Source: Pleodorina starrii (taxonomy: Eukaryota > Chlorophyta > Chlorophyceae > Chlamydomonadales > Volvocaceae). From it: DNA of 64,000 bases. How positions within the stretch are numbered: position 1 is the first letter of the stretch; every line of letters starts with the position of its first letter. The DNA is taken from NCBI GenBank assembly GCA_030267565.1, contig BRXU01000037.1, positions 655,001-719,000 on the forward strand, read 5' to 3'. The notes under the pieces were generated by a model that saw nothing but the letters and a program-made list of their open reading frames with translations, did no database searches and was not told the origin of the DNA. Positions 23,628-33,837 of this stretch are shown here, one piece after another. The position numbers were made by a program, and so were the translations under genes.

Positions 23628-24837
23628 GCTTGGTGCTGTGAGAAACAATGACTTTTGTAAGAACCACGAAGCGGCATCGTCACTTCCTGACGTGCTGGTT
23701 AGGGCTGGTTGAGCGATACAGCGCCAGACTTGCAAGAAGGACGTTTGAAGTGATATACAAGTGCTATTTGTTAAGAAGTATACATAGGTTTACCCATACA
23801 GTCAAATGACGAGAGCAAAGAAGTCTCCCGCTCCGTCCAAGGGCCGACCCAGGGGCCCGGCCGCGCGCGTCGGCGGGAAGCGAGTGTCTCGCATGGGGCC
23901 ACTAGGCACGCGAGGTGACCTCTGCTAAGTGACATATGTACACAAAAGTGACCGGACATTATATATAATGGCAACATTGCATTTGCAGGAGTCGCGCGTC
24001 GCAAAGGCTGGCACTTTTGGCCGTTGGGCGGTGTTCCAGATTGGGGGCGTTTGTTCCACTTAGGGGCGAGCGTACCCAGTACCACATTTTGAGGGTTATT
24101 GCGCAAGGACCTGCTTATCTTTGCATACGAAAATTACAGCATGTCGAGGACATATGTACGGACCTCTGATAGGGTATTTGGCTGAAAAGGTTGCAAGCTC
24201 AAATTTATATTTGCTCGCAAAGTGTTCAGTGTTCCGAATAAGGGCAACCTATCTACCCGTATCCCTCCGCAATCTTCGATTGCTCCGGGAACATGGGCAA
24301 TCCTACAGGGCGGGGCCTCTTTATAAGTGAGGGCATAAGGATAGTCTATGGGCATGTACGGAAGGATATGTGCTCGGAAAGGATATGTGTTGGGAAGGGC
24401 TCGTTTTTTGGGCAAACTGAAAGATGTGTTTGGTTTGTCGCGCGTCCGGTTGTAAGTGTGAAGCTTCGTGAGCCCGCAACGGCGAGGCCATGCACTTTGC
24501 CGTCTGTGTGTTGTCGCGCAGGTCTTGCAATAATTTGCGATGTTGGCTTTGCATATTGTTCATGTAGACATGATGGAGTTAAAGAATTGTTAGGCCGGTA
24601 GGCGACATGGATGTTGTAGTGGGGACGGCTGTGGGGCATGGATGTGGTGAGCTGTAGCTGGCTAATATTGATTGCACTTTTACATTTTATATGTACATGT
24701 ATTCGGTAAGGTTGATCTGGGCTTTGTTGGTTGGTTTACATGCATGGTCACAGCCTGGTTTGTGAGGTGAGGAAATGACACGTCTGATCGAGCGTGCTGA
24801 TTTCTTGCGACTTCTGTATGAACGTTTAGTTAGCGAG
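23628..24837. other. Non-coding stretch with hairpin-repeat relic
   Basis: No supportable gene. At 24222-24258 the phrase gtgttccgaataagggcaac is the reverse complement of part of the 203-bp repeat. At 24258-24293 one direct copy of the 30-bp ccctccgcaatcttcgattg hairpin motif follows. The rest is moderate-GC DNA with only short ORFs. Confidence 0.6.
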
Positions 24838-24965
24838 CAGGTGCATCAGAGTGTGTTGATGCTGTTACAAGCTTTGAGCTCGTATGGCCCAGATGAGCCA
24901 GGAGGCTCATGGACAATTTGAACTCGAAACACAAGAACACAGAAAGAAAAGATAAACGTAAGCCT
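24838..24965 (-). mobile_element. LINE 3' terminal fragment, minus strand
   Basis: On the minus strand this matches the 3' end of the LINE at 29083-30800. Both read ...catgagcctcc(t/g)gg..., then gagctc...gcttgtaacan, then an ATC-rich tail. It is a dead-on-arrival 3' piece of the same family inserted in the opposite orientation. Confidence 0.75.
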
Positions 24966-25257
24966 TGAACTGAGTGTGGAATGCTGGTTGTTGGTAAGGG
25001 GTACGGCAGCAGGCGGGCGGAGGAACATTGCAGGTGTTCATACATACGCTTGGGGCTTGGCGTTCTGTTGTCGGTATTTGCCTGTCTGTTTTTGCTATAA
25101 TCTACAAGCAGTCTTTTTTGGTTGGGTTACTTCACCTCCATGCAGTCTTTTCGGCAGCATCGGCTAGATGTGGAGGCGGCAATGGCCCGGGCTAAGGCTG
25201 TTGCCTCCAGGAAGGAACACTTTGGCAGCTATTGGCGGACTGTGCCGACCCCTATAT

Positions 25258-26612
25258 ATGCAGGAAGCTCTGTTGGAAGCAGCCCGCACCGACTCAGTTG
25301 ACGTGTCGTCGCAGCTGCTGTCGTCGGCATACCAACGCAATGGCTGTCGTGAAGTGCGGCTTCGGATATTTTCCATCCGGTCTGAGAGTCCTGACGACCG
25401 GGTGAGGCGCTGTTGGCTTGCCAGCTATGACGACTGTCGGTTAGTTGCAATTTGGTTGCTGACGTGTTCCGTGTGTCGTGCGCGCACCTTTGCGGGCGTC
25501 TATTATCGCCCACATAAACCAGTTGACCACGTCTGTCCTGGAATGTGCTCCTGGCAAGCGGCCCGATGCTGTTGCGCTTGGCCTGCTGTCCAACACGCAA
25601 GTGTACACCATGGACGGCAGCCGGATGGACTGCCTCATGTTGGCGCACGAGGCGAGCCGGCATATGCTCGCGCAAAGTGAGTACGTTTGTACTCATTGAG
25701 TGTTTGCACTGCGTGGGTGCTGTGAGCTGTGTTGGGGGGGGAGTAGACGCGGCGCTATGTCGCATCTTGGGCTCTTGTGTGCGTGTGCTTTTCTTTTCAT
25801 ATTTTGCTGACGCATGCAGCGCAATTGGCAAGTGTTACTGTTGTTGGCTGCATGTGTTGTTGTTTGTTGTCGCAGACCCTGCCTTCGAGGACTGGGGGTG
25901 CAAGGACATGAGCGGGTTCCAGATGCGGTTGGCGGATGCAACGGACTTCATCAAGGACAGCCTCTACGAGAGAGCACGGGATGCTGGGTCAGCGTCTGCT
26001 GCGGCGGCGGCGTCGCTTCATCAGCTGCCTATGTCGGACACGGTGGAGCAGCTGCCCAACATTGACGCGGCGCTGCTGGCGGATTTTGGCGTGCCGTTGC
26101 TGGAAGTTTTGGACGACATCAGAGCAAGCGCGTTGGCTCCCGCACCTGGCGACGGTCTGACCGATCGGCAGGTGAACGATGCTCTGGCCGCGCGCACGTT
26201 GCCGGTGGAGGCGCTGGGCGTCATGGCTGCCTTCACCGAGTCTACGCCGGCGGTGGTCATGACGCTGGAAACGCTCAGCGGCGGCTTCAGTGCTGTGCGC
26301 GTGGGCGTCTTCACGGCCGGCGAGGCTCTTGTGCAAGGGCAGCCATTGTGTTCACCATCGTTGGTGGCGTGGTCTGGGGGCCACGCCAACGTGGCGGTTC
26401 CCCTGCCTGACGGCGACTTGACCATTTTCATCGACGACCCAGCGCACCTGATGCCCGAGGTGCAGAAATCGTCGCATCGGCAGCTGGGGATGGCGTTTCG
26501 GATGGAGCACCTGCCCGCGCATATGCGGGCAATGCTTCGCGCTGGGGCCCCGCCCAAAAAATCGCTTCTTGCACAAACCTTACATACCAGGCCGGTTGTA
26601 CGGTTGCAATAG
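25258..26612 (+). CDS. Unrecognised spliced gene, three exons modelled
   Basis: Exons 25258-25401, 25523-25676 and 25876-26612 join with consistent phases (0, then 1) across GT-AG introns of 121 and 199 bp (donors GTGAGG and GTGAGT; acceptors ccag and gcag). They give 344 residues. The predicted protein is acidic and Ala/Leu-rich, with no signal peptide or membrane segment in the exons, and I recognise no domain. The start is uncertain: ATG 25258 sits in tatatatgcag, which could instead be an acceptor, and the open frame upstream (from 25146, SFRQHRLDVEAAMARAK) could be an earlier exon. The last ~25 codons run into a dispersed motif (gcttcgcgctggggccccgc, 26534-26560) also found at 31341 and 61730. 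The natural C-terminus may therefore have been replaced by a repeat. It could be a host gene or part of a transposon. Confidence 0.5.
25677..25875 (+). other. Intron of the 25258-26612 gene
   Basis: Canonical GTGAGT donor after CGCGCAAA and a T/G-rich tract ending tgttgtcgcag. Joining restores an Asn codon across the junction and keeps the frame open. This is the best-supported splice in this gene. Confidence 0.65.
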
Positions 26613-27070
26613 GAAAAACGCTTGTCCAAGGCCAACTAGGGTCAAGCAAATCCTACTAATGTAAAACGCTACAACTTCAGCTTCTACTATTGTTCAAGCC
26701 ATAGGCTTTCGCCCCTTGAGGGGCGAGCCAACCGCATAATACGGAGAAGTCGGCAACCCGAAACTGTATTTACGGAGGTTCGTATTTACGGAGGTTCGTA
26801 TTTACGGAGGTTCGTCGAGAGTCTACGGAAGTACGGAGCAGGGAGAGGTCGTTGGGGCCAAAGATCATCCTGCGAACCCCCTTCCGAGCACAATTATCCG
26901 TGTAACATATTAGGGTAGCATACAAGGATCATAATTCGACAAATTTTATGACCTCCGGATGACCAGTATTATCAGATTAATCAAAGAGGAAATCAGGGAA
27001 ATCAGGGAATCGGAATTGGCACACGTAGTCGAAGACTTTCATCTCACAGAATGGGATCCCTTTCCAATGA
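26613..27070. repeat. Intergenic, with a 16-bp tandem repeat
   Basis: The unit gtatttacggaggttc is repeated three times exactly at 26766-26813. Nothing else is identifiable here. Confidence 0.8.
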
Positions 27071-28552
27071 GGCGAATTCGCCAGTGAATTGGTTAGTGGC
27101 CTGGTCTAGATGTTCTATTGAACATTAGACCCACAGAGTCGTGCGATCGGAGGGTAATAAGATGGGGGTAAGGGGGGTCATGTGGTTGGTCTCCAAGATG
27201 AACAAAAAGTTCATTTTGGATGGCTTCGACGGCTTGTTATTTCTTGTCTAAGATTTATGTTGCCCCCCTGCGCACTTATCTCAGATGGAGTTTGGGGTGC
27301 CCTCTTTCCAAGCTAAGATGGGAATATGTCCCCCATCCACGTAGTCCGAGATGGGGATACCGACTCCCCTCAAGGCACCTTCGATGACAAACGCGTCCCC
27401 ATCACAGCACTCTCAGCTGTGCATTGTGAGCCCGAATTGGCTGTACGGTTGAAGCGTTATACTGCCGTGCAGCTACCGGGAGCAACTGTAACCTTTGTCA
27501 AGCTTGCCTTTCAGACAAGCGGCTTAAATGCGCACCTTCAACATTTTACTACCCTAACATGCTCGCTTTGATATACAAAAGTCGCCTCCAAACACCTGGC
27601 TATTATTAATAGCCAGGAAGGTTAAACCTTCCTCGTTCCTGTACGCGCAAATCAATGAACAAGAGAGGACAGAATATACAGAACTATACTATACTGTATC
27701 ATTTGGCTTGGGTGTGTCAAGTTGCACTGTCCTGGCAGGTTGCTTTGCCGAGTGCACCGTGGTGCACCTCCTGCTGTCATGTCATCCACCACTAAAAATG
27801 CCAACCGCATTTGTCGTTTGCATCACGAGAGCTTTTGTTTGGGCTAAATAATAGCTGATTCGGTGCTTCTTTCAACATCGAGGTCACGTCGGCAATTTTT
27901 TCAGTAAGGCCTCAGGGCCACATAACAAAGCGTATGTGTTCTATAAAAGGTTCTATAAAAGGTTAGAACAAAGTAAACCTTGCAATGCCGAAACATTATG
28001 AGGTTGGAGTAGGGTCAAGGGTCGTCACTGTACGATACCAGGAACGTTCTGAGCTCGCCACATAGTGCGGCCGAGCGACGGGCTGCGCAGCAGGCTTACA
28101 TGTGGGTTGCACGCGATATCTTAGGCCGGAGCTGAGGGGCTGGTGCTGCTTTCTATGGATGGTGCCACGGGATCCCCAGACCCTAGCCGAGATGAGGTAG
28201 GACACCCTGGCAAGGCAAGTGAAGATGGTTCGGTGACCCCACTTCCACACATCTTAGATGGAACATACGACACCCGTGGAGTTATCTTAGGTGTGCACGA
28301 GGGGGGTGGTATACCTATCTAGATGAGCAGATGAGAGACCGACCCACCCCCCCAAGATGAGGATGAGTGACCCAAGTTATTACCCTCCTGTGCGATCGCA
28401 CTATGTAGCTGCTATCCAGCTCCTCTGTAATTTATTGTTTATCAAAGAGGAGCTGAATAACAGCTACATAGTGCGATCGCATGACTCTGTGGGTCTAATG
28501 TTCAATAGAACATCTAGACCAGGCCACTAACCAAATCACCGGCGAAATCGCC
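27071..28552. mobile_element. Non-autonomous inverted-repeat DNA transposon, 1.48 kb
   Basis: The ends form long terminal inverted repeats. The left is 27071-27160 (GGCGAATTCGCCAGTGAATT...) and the right is 28378-28552 (reverse complement GGCGATTTCGCCGGTGATTT...). They share the run ggttagtggcctggtctaga and its continuation to gggtaataa. The right arm carries an extra ~100-bp perfect-looking hairpin (28391-28491). The interior holds many AGATG-type short motifs and no recognisable transposase; the small ORF at 27326-27571 is not convincing. No target duplication was found, so the superfamily is unknown. Confidence 0.82.
28391..28491. mobile_element. Nested hairpin MITE in the right inverted repeat
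   Basis: Arms tgcgatcgcactatgtagct and its reverse complement agctacatagtgcgatcgca enclose agctcctct/agaggagct and an AT-rich loop. The left inverted repeat of the host element lacks this segment, so it inserted later, at a cgatcg site. Confidence 0.75.
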
Positions 28553-28566
28553 ACAGTATAATACGT

Positions 28567-29041
28567 AAAGGGGTGAGACCCCTGGACACCCCGCTGTACG
28601 GGTCTCGTGAGACTCCGAGTGGACGGCCATCGGGCTCCCCGGGGGTCTCAGGCCTGATAGATACCGTAGCGCGCCCTTCAAAAGTCTTCAATGCGCGAGT
28701 CTCAGAGGAATGAACTGAACAGCATTTTTAGTGCTTTGACTGCCTGATCAAATATGCGTTAGTTTGAGGGCCGTCAGCAGGTCATCAAATCCGCGATGAA
28801 CGGAAGAACGGTCTCCGCACTTTGGATAATAATAAGTTGTATACTTTGTTGTATCCTTCGTACTCATTGTAAGGCCGCTTTGAGCCTCCATGGTCATGGG
28901 AAAATGGATCCACCGCATCTTCGCACGTGTGCTTGTCTCGCCCGCCACTAATCAGTACAATATTTTGCATAGAACACACAGCAATAGACTGACTAGTGGT
29001 GGCTGAGACCGCGAAGGGGTCTCAGGGGGTCTCACCCCTTT
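28567..29041. mobile_element. 475-bp MITE with 16-bp perfect terminal inverted repeats
   Basis: Ends AAAGGGGTGAGACCCC (28567-28582) and its exact reverse complement (29026-29041). Further GGTCTC/GAGACC motifs lie just inside both ends. No coding capacity; the target duplication is not clear. Confidence 0.7.
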
Positions 29042-29059
29042 CGATAACAGTAGGTTGTA

Positions 29060-29085
29060 CAATATACCTGTAAACAGGTATATTG
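29060..29085. repeat. 26-bp palindrome at the 5' boundary of the LINE
   Basis: Two perfect 12-base arms (CAATATACCTGT and complement) around AA. It abuts the first LINE codons, so it may have been the insertion target. Confidence 0.8.
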
Positions 29086-30603
29086 TTCCCCTCCTCACAA
29101 GGGGTGAAGCAAGGTTGTCCAATGAGTCCTACGCTGTTCGGGTTTTTTGTGGAAGGTTATGCCGATTACGTTGACGCCCTGGATGTCGCGCTCCCAGTTG
29201 CCATGGCGGCTCAGGATTGCACTAACGTGGAAGGCCGTCGCGTGCCCTTAGCTTTTTACGCGGACGATCTAAGCCTTTTTGCTGCGACAAAGCGTCGTTT
29301 GATGAGCCTGCTTGCAGCGCTGCGGGAGTGGTCGGAAGCGTTCGGTCTTACCGTTAATGCGAAGAAGTGCGAGCTGCTGTTTTTCCACCCCAATGCCCAG
29401 GTCAGGAGCCACTTTTATGCGATCAGCGACTTGGCTACTATGCGCGTGACGGAGGACGGGTTGCCGGTGGTCCGACCTATCACTTGGAAGACGCGCGCAC
29501 GCTATCTCGGGCTGCATTTTGGTCCTAACAGCGCTTTCTCGTCCTGCACGGACGAGCTTCATGCTGCGGGCCGGCGGGCCATGTTCTCTCTGCTTAGCAA
29601 GCTGCGTCGGCAGGGGCTGTTGCTCCCCTCAGTTGGTATGAAATGTTTCAACGCTCAAGTTCGCTCTGTTCTTTCGTACGGTTCGCAGCTATGGGGCGCT
29701 GACCTGGTTTTAGCCATGATAGAGAGGGGTTTTCCGGCTAACGAAGCTCCGCGTTCTTGTTATTTTGAGGCCGCTATCCGGGACCGTATGGTCAAGCTAC
29801 AAATCTCGTTTATGAAACAGCTGGTCGGAGCTGCCGTTCCACCCCTGCAGTTGTTGTTTAGAGAGCTCGGGCAGGTGCCTCTACAGTTGCATTGGGCTGA
29901 ATCCGTTTTTCGTTTTTGGAACAGTTTGGTGGAGGACACTAGCAACGTGTATCACAGCGCCTTTCGTCATGAGATCCGTTTGGCTTTGGAATCGGATCTG
30001 CAGGCAGACGGTTGGGGCTCCAAGGTCATTCGGGTTCTGAACCTCTTAGGGCACGACTGGGGCGAAGAAGCGGCGGCGGGTAACATGGACACTAGGGTTA
30101 GGCGTTTTTCGGCGTGCAGGCTTGACGTTGAGGCGCTGATGGACACCCTCAGGGGTCGCGTCAACGACGATTGGGGCAGTGATAGGTTGGCGGTGGACCC
30201 GGGCGCTTTCGTTTCGGACGGCAGGAAGCCTGGTGTTAAGATGTGCCGTTACAAGCACTGGATGGGGTTACCGAAGCAGTTCGAGGGGTACATCCCGCCG
30301 GCGCACCACCGTTCCTTACTTCGTTTTCGTTTGTGTGTGTCTGACTTAGCGATTAATAGCGAGAGCAGCAGGTCTAGGGAGCTTCGTGTGTGTAAGACGT
30401 GTCGCTCTAATGGTGCTGTGGAGGATGAGAAGCATTTTCTGCTGGAGTGCTCCGCGCTTGCGTCTGCACGGCAGAGGCTTTGGGATTTGGGTGTGCCCGT
30501 TAGTGCGTGTGTTAACGATGTCATGCAAGTTGACGACCAGCGTGGTCTTGCAAGTGCTATTTTTGAAATGTTCCGCTTACGGCGAGAATGCATCTCTTCG
30601 TAA
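29083..30603 (+). CDS. 5'-truncated LINE reverse transcriptase, intact to its stop
   Basis: 506 open codons; the apparent TTG start is only the truncation edge. The sequence enters inside the RT domain at SSQGVKQGCPMSPTLFGFF and contains the catalytic FYADDLSLFA. It continues through the thumb and a long C-terminal region, then a zinc motif CKTC...DEKHFLLEC near residues 436-460, and stops at 30601-30603. Missing are the N-terminal endonuclease and the first RT motifs with the first catalytic Asp, so it cannot be active. No internal stop or frameshift is present, which suggests a fairly young copy. The organisation fits a volvocine non-LTR family different from the L1-like fragments at 23424 and 61412. 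Exact clade is not assigned. Confidence 0.9.
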   Translation: MFPSSQGVKQGCPMSPTLFGFFVEGYADYVDALDVALPVAMAAQDCTNVEGRRVPLAFYADDLSLFAATKRRLMSLLAALREWSEAFGLTVNAKKCELLFFHPNAQVRSHFYAISDLATMRVTEDGLPVVRPITWKTRARYLGLHFGPNSAFSSCTDELHAAGRRAMFSLLSKLRRQGLLLPSVGMKCFNAQVRSVLSYGSQLWGADLVLAMIERGFPANEAPRSCYFEAAIRDRMVKLQISFMKQLVGAAVPPLQLLFRELGQVPLQLHWAESVFRFWNSLVEDTSNVYHSAFRHEIRLALESDLQADGWGSKVIRVLNLLGHDWGEEAAAGNMDTRVRRFSACRLDVEALMDTLRGRVNDDWGSDRLAVDPGAFVSDGRKPGVKMCRYKHWMGLPKQFEGYIPPAHHRSLLRFRLCVSDLAINSESSRSRELRVCKTCRSNGAVEDEKHFLLECSALASARQRLWDLGVPVSACVNDVMQVDDQRGLASAIFEMFRLRRECISS

Positions 30604-30802
30604 AGTTGTGCTTGGCATCTATCTTTCAAGTTATGCCATTCGTCTGTGCTTCTCCTGTATCCTGACGTTACATCGTTTCTTTGGTTACTGTTTCTCTTGT
30701 TTCCGTTTGCTTTTCTGCTTGGCTGAAGCGGTTCATGAGCCTCCGGGTTCGTTTGAGCCGTACGAGCTCGTTGAAGCTTGTAACATCATCATCATCATAT
30801 AT
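30604..30802 (+). mobile_element. 3' UTR and ATC-repeat tail of the LINE
   Basis: Continuation of the 29083 element. It ends gagctcgttgaagcttgtaa followed by (catcat)n, a simple-repeat tail instead of poly-A. The same ending occurs inverted at 24838-24965. Confidence 0.8.
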
Positions 30803-31399
30803 TGTATGAGGCTTTGTAGCGCATTCCAGTTTATTTTTAATAGATGAATACATTTTTAGAGTTTTTATTGCAGCATCTAGCGTGATTGGCGAGGTGCGCG
30901 ACCGCTGTACTTAGAAGGCGAACCGACTTGCACATCAGTTGCCAGCCATACAGCCTGGATAAATTGTCTTCGTTGTACGCCAATGTAACAATCAGGTATG
31001 TTAGCTTTCTTTCTTTCGTGCAAACACTAATCCGTCGCCATACAGGCATTGTATTAGTCTCCGTAGCGCATTCCCACTTTATTTTTAATGTGATACCGGT
31101 ATACATGTTTCCGATGCACGCCAGTCAGATAGGTTGTGCTCCGGTGTGGCGCCGCGTTCGTACGTTGAGCGGCCCAGGGGTAGCCGGTCCTAGCGCGCGC
31201 CTCTGCACGGACTTAAATGCTTGCCTCTGCGCGCGGTCTGCACGCTTTGCTCGCTCAAATGTCGCGGGTGGTTTGTGCTCTCTGCAGTGAACTCAGTCCG
31301 TGCCTTTCTTTGTGTCTGTCGCGAGCGGGTGTTGGATAGGGCTTCGCGCTGGGGCCCCGCCCAAAAAGCACACGTGTATCCTATAAAAGCACACGTACC
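30803..31399. repeat. Two related ~50-bp blocks, otherwise empty
   Basis: The phrase gtagcgcattcc(a/c)n(c)tttatttttaat occurs at about 30817-30842 and 31060-31090. The motif gcttcgcgctggggccccgc lies at 31341-31366. No gene supported. Confidence 0.5.
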
Positions 31400-32785
31400 A
31401 CAGGAAAGGCGATGACGCATGCGCAAGGCGCAGGTGGAGTATGGCCGGAACTGGAGTATACGAACGATGCGCAGTGAGAGCTGCGAGAGTGACAAACAAG
31501 GCTGTAAGAACTGAGACAATCAAAATGACGGAGGCAGAGCACATAAAGACATTCGAGAATGGGATAACGAAACAATGGAATCAATTTGTTCGAAGCAAAG
31601 CACGGGAGCACGAACAGCGGGAAGGGTAAGGCCGAAACCAGGAAGCGGACAATTCAGAGCCGAAAGCGGACAATGCAAAGTCAGCGCGAAGGAGTATCAA
31701 CAAACGGCGGCAGCTTGGGAAGGCAATGCGCCTTAAAGACCAGATGGAGAGCTGTGACGGTTACGCAAACGGTTGACACCATACGCGGAGAGCTCTGGAC
31801 CGTCACCGCGATTAGAAGAACAAGTACAATATGAATGGCTTGAGGGGCAGGGCGGCCCCACCGACCTGGGCTAGCTTGTTGCGAAGTGAGACATGCGGCA
31901 AGTGCAGCAGTGCCATAATGTGCTCGAGCGGGCTGTGCAGGACGGAGGCCCGGGAGCGGACTGCAGTGCGGTTGCTGGAGGCACGGAGTCCGTGGGTGGG
32001 GCCGGTAATGCCGCTTGTAGCTACATGCAACTCACCATGAATGTGTGGGAGACCGACGGGGCAGCAGACACCAGAGTAGAGCTCATGACAGACAGTGTGT
32101 GGGGGGGGACTATGCACACACGCAGGGCTTCCAAACCAGATGCGGCTGGAAGCGCAGAGGCTTGAGGCTGTATGTTCATGAGGTTGGGTTCAGTCCGGTG
32201 GTGGCGTCAATCCTGTGCAGCCGAGCTTGCAGATGATGCTTTTGGCGGCGAATGCCACGGCAAGGGCTGAAGCAGCGGTACGGCTACAGCACCGTGCTGC
32301 AGGCCTGGCACAGACGAGAGCGGCATTGGGTGCAGGGAACGATGCAATAGCCATGCTCGAGAAGCGGCGACCGCTGATGCGAGCACATACAGTATGGGGG
32401 CGATCCCACGCTGCCAGGCCCTTGGTTGCTGGGTATTCAGCATTGACAGTGCTGGCACGTGCAGTTGAACGCACGGATGGAAGCAGCAGCAGCAAGGGCG
32501 ACTCGAGCATCAGCACCGGCAGGGGCAGCGACAGGGGGCGGGGCGGGGCCTGGGCCTGGGTTATACGTCTAGTACGCGTACGCTCTTGGGCACGGTGTCC
32601 TGGGGGCCTCCGATCGGGCCACGCACCAAACAGGCCGCAACACCGGAACGGTGCGCTCCGTCCAGCGCTACGTTGAGTCCAGGGCCATACACTACGGTAC
32701 CTCATGCGAACACACATCCGTATACCACAACCCGACAACGCTACCAAATTCCGGGATCGCCGCAGGCCCTTCTTGTTTTGTGAGA
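31400..32785 (+). mobile_element. Dispersed repeat family X, copy 1
   Basis: Similar to 47850-49495 in the same orientation. Shared blocks include caaagcacgggagc-cgaacagcggga, cagcgcgaaggagtatcaac, gttgacnc-atacgcggaga, then tgtgctcgagcgggctgtgc, and the final phrase accaaattccgggatcgc. The first and last blocks coincide in order, so these are two copies of one ~1.4-1.6-kb element with a diverged middle. Open frames in it (32190-32747 minus, 32215-32676 plus) overlap each other in GC-rich DNA and I do not accept either as a gene. Class unknown. Confidence 0.7.
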
Positions 32786-33837
32786 GGCTCGATATGAAGG
32801 CATGTCCTTGACCTCTTGGGACCAGGTCAATGTCGGCAGTTTCCTGGCGCAGACTCAGTAGGGGCCTAAGAGATGTACTGAGAGAATAATCCTAACTCGT
32901 GGGTATATGAGTTGTGTGCGTGCCGCCCCTTGGCGGAAATCCGTTGTAGGGAGACACATGTTAATATTGGCGTACAGCCAGTACAACATGTAAATCCCAA
33001 TGGGCCTATTCTGCTGCTGTAACATTGCACACGATAAAACCAAAATCGGTTATATCCTGTGCAATGTTTATGGTTGCTGGCAATCAAGTCACCGTGCTGG
33101 AGCAGGTTCTCGATCGTCATAATCCTGCGTTTCCCCGCCCAAAAATATCTCATAGAAGTGCAGAAATACATGTATACGGAAAATATGTCAAAAGCTCCAA
33201 ACGACAGCCTTCAAGTCCTTTATTGCTTCCAGAAGTGGGGTAGGTCCAGGGTAGCTTTCGCCTGACAATCTGCGGCCTAAGCTACAGTACTCACCCAAAA
33301 TTCTTTGATTTAACTTTAATTTATCTCTAATATAGAAAGCTGCTCGCATTTTCCGCAAGTCAGAAAATTAGATTTTGACGAGCGTCACATGCCAAGCACG
33401 CCAGTTTTGGCTGCTATCAAACCAGAACCTCCATTTATAAACCCTTATTTACCGATGACTCTTGAAGAGTGATGTCACATCGACGCACGTAGAGCTAGTA
33501 CGGTTCTTGCCAGTCGATCTTGTTAGCCCGTCATTGCGTTGTCGTAACATGGCAATCATTTGGAAGGTAAATTATGGCAAAAGATATTTTACTGCTGTCG
33601 CAATTCTCTGAACTCTCCACCAGGCCAACCGTGCCGAACAAGTAGAGTCCTGACCGATTTGGCCCAGCTCACTGTTACAGCGGTTTCTACTACTCCAGTG
33701 GACGTACTTTTCCACTACATCAGTAGACACAAACTCCGCAACGCCTGTTCTTTTATTATACAATAAGTTATTACAGTACACATATTTAGTTTATGATGCT
33801 GGATTCTTAGCCAGCCATTGGCTCGTAATGTTCCCGG
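32786..33837. other. Gene-poor AT-richer stretch
   Basis: No gene or clear repeat, apart from one TTTCTACTA/CCAGTGGA hairpin motif at 33684-33727 that is related to those at 34730-36080. Confidence 0.6.

Noticed and set aside
32190..32747. Overlapping ORFs on opposite strands (32190-32747 minus, 32215-32676 plus)
   Set aside because: Mutual shadows in GC-rich DNA within a dispersed repeat; neither is conserved in the second copy.
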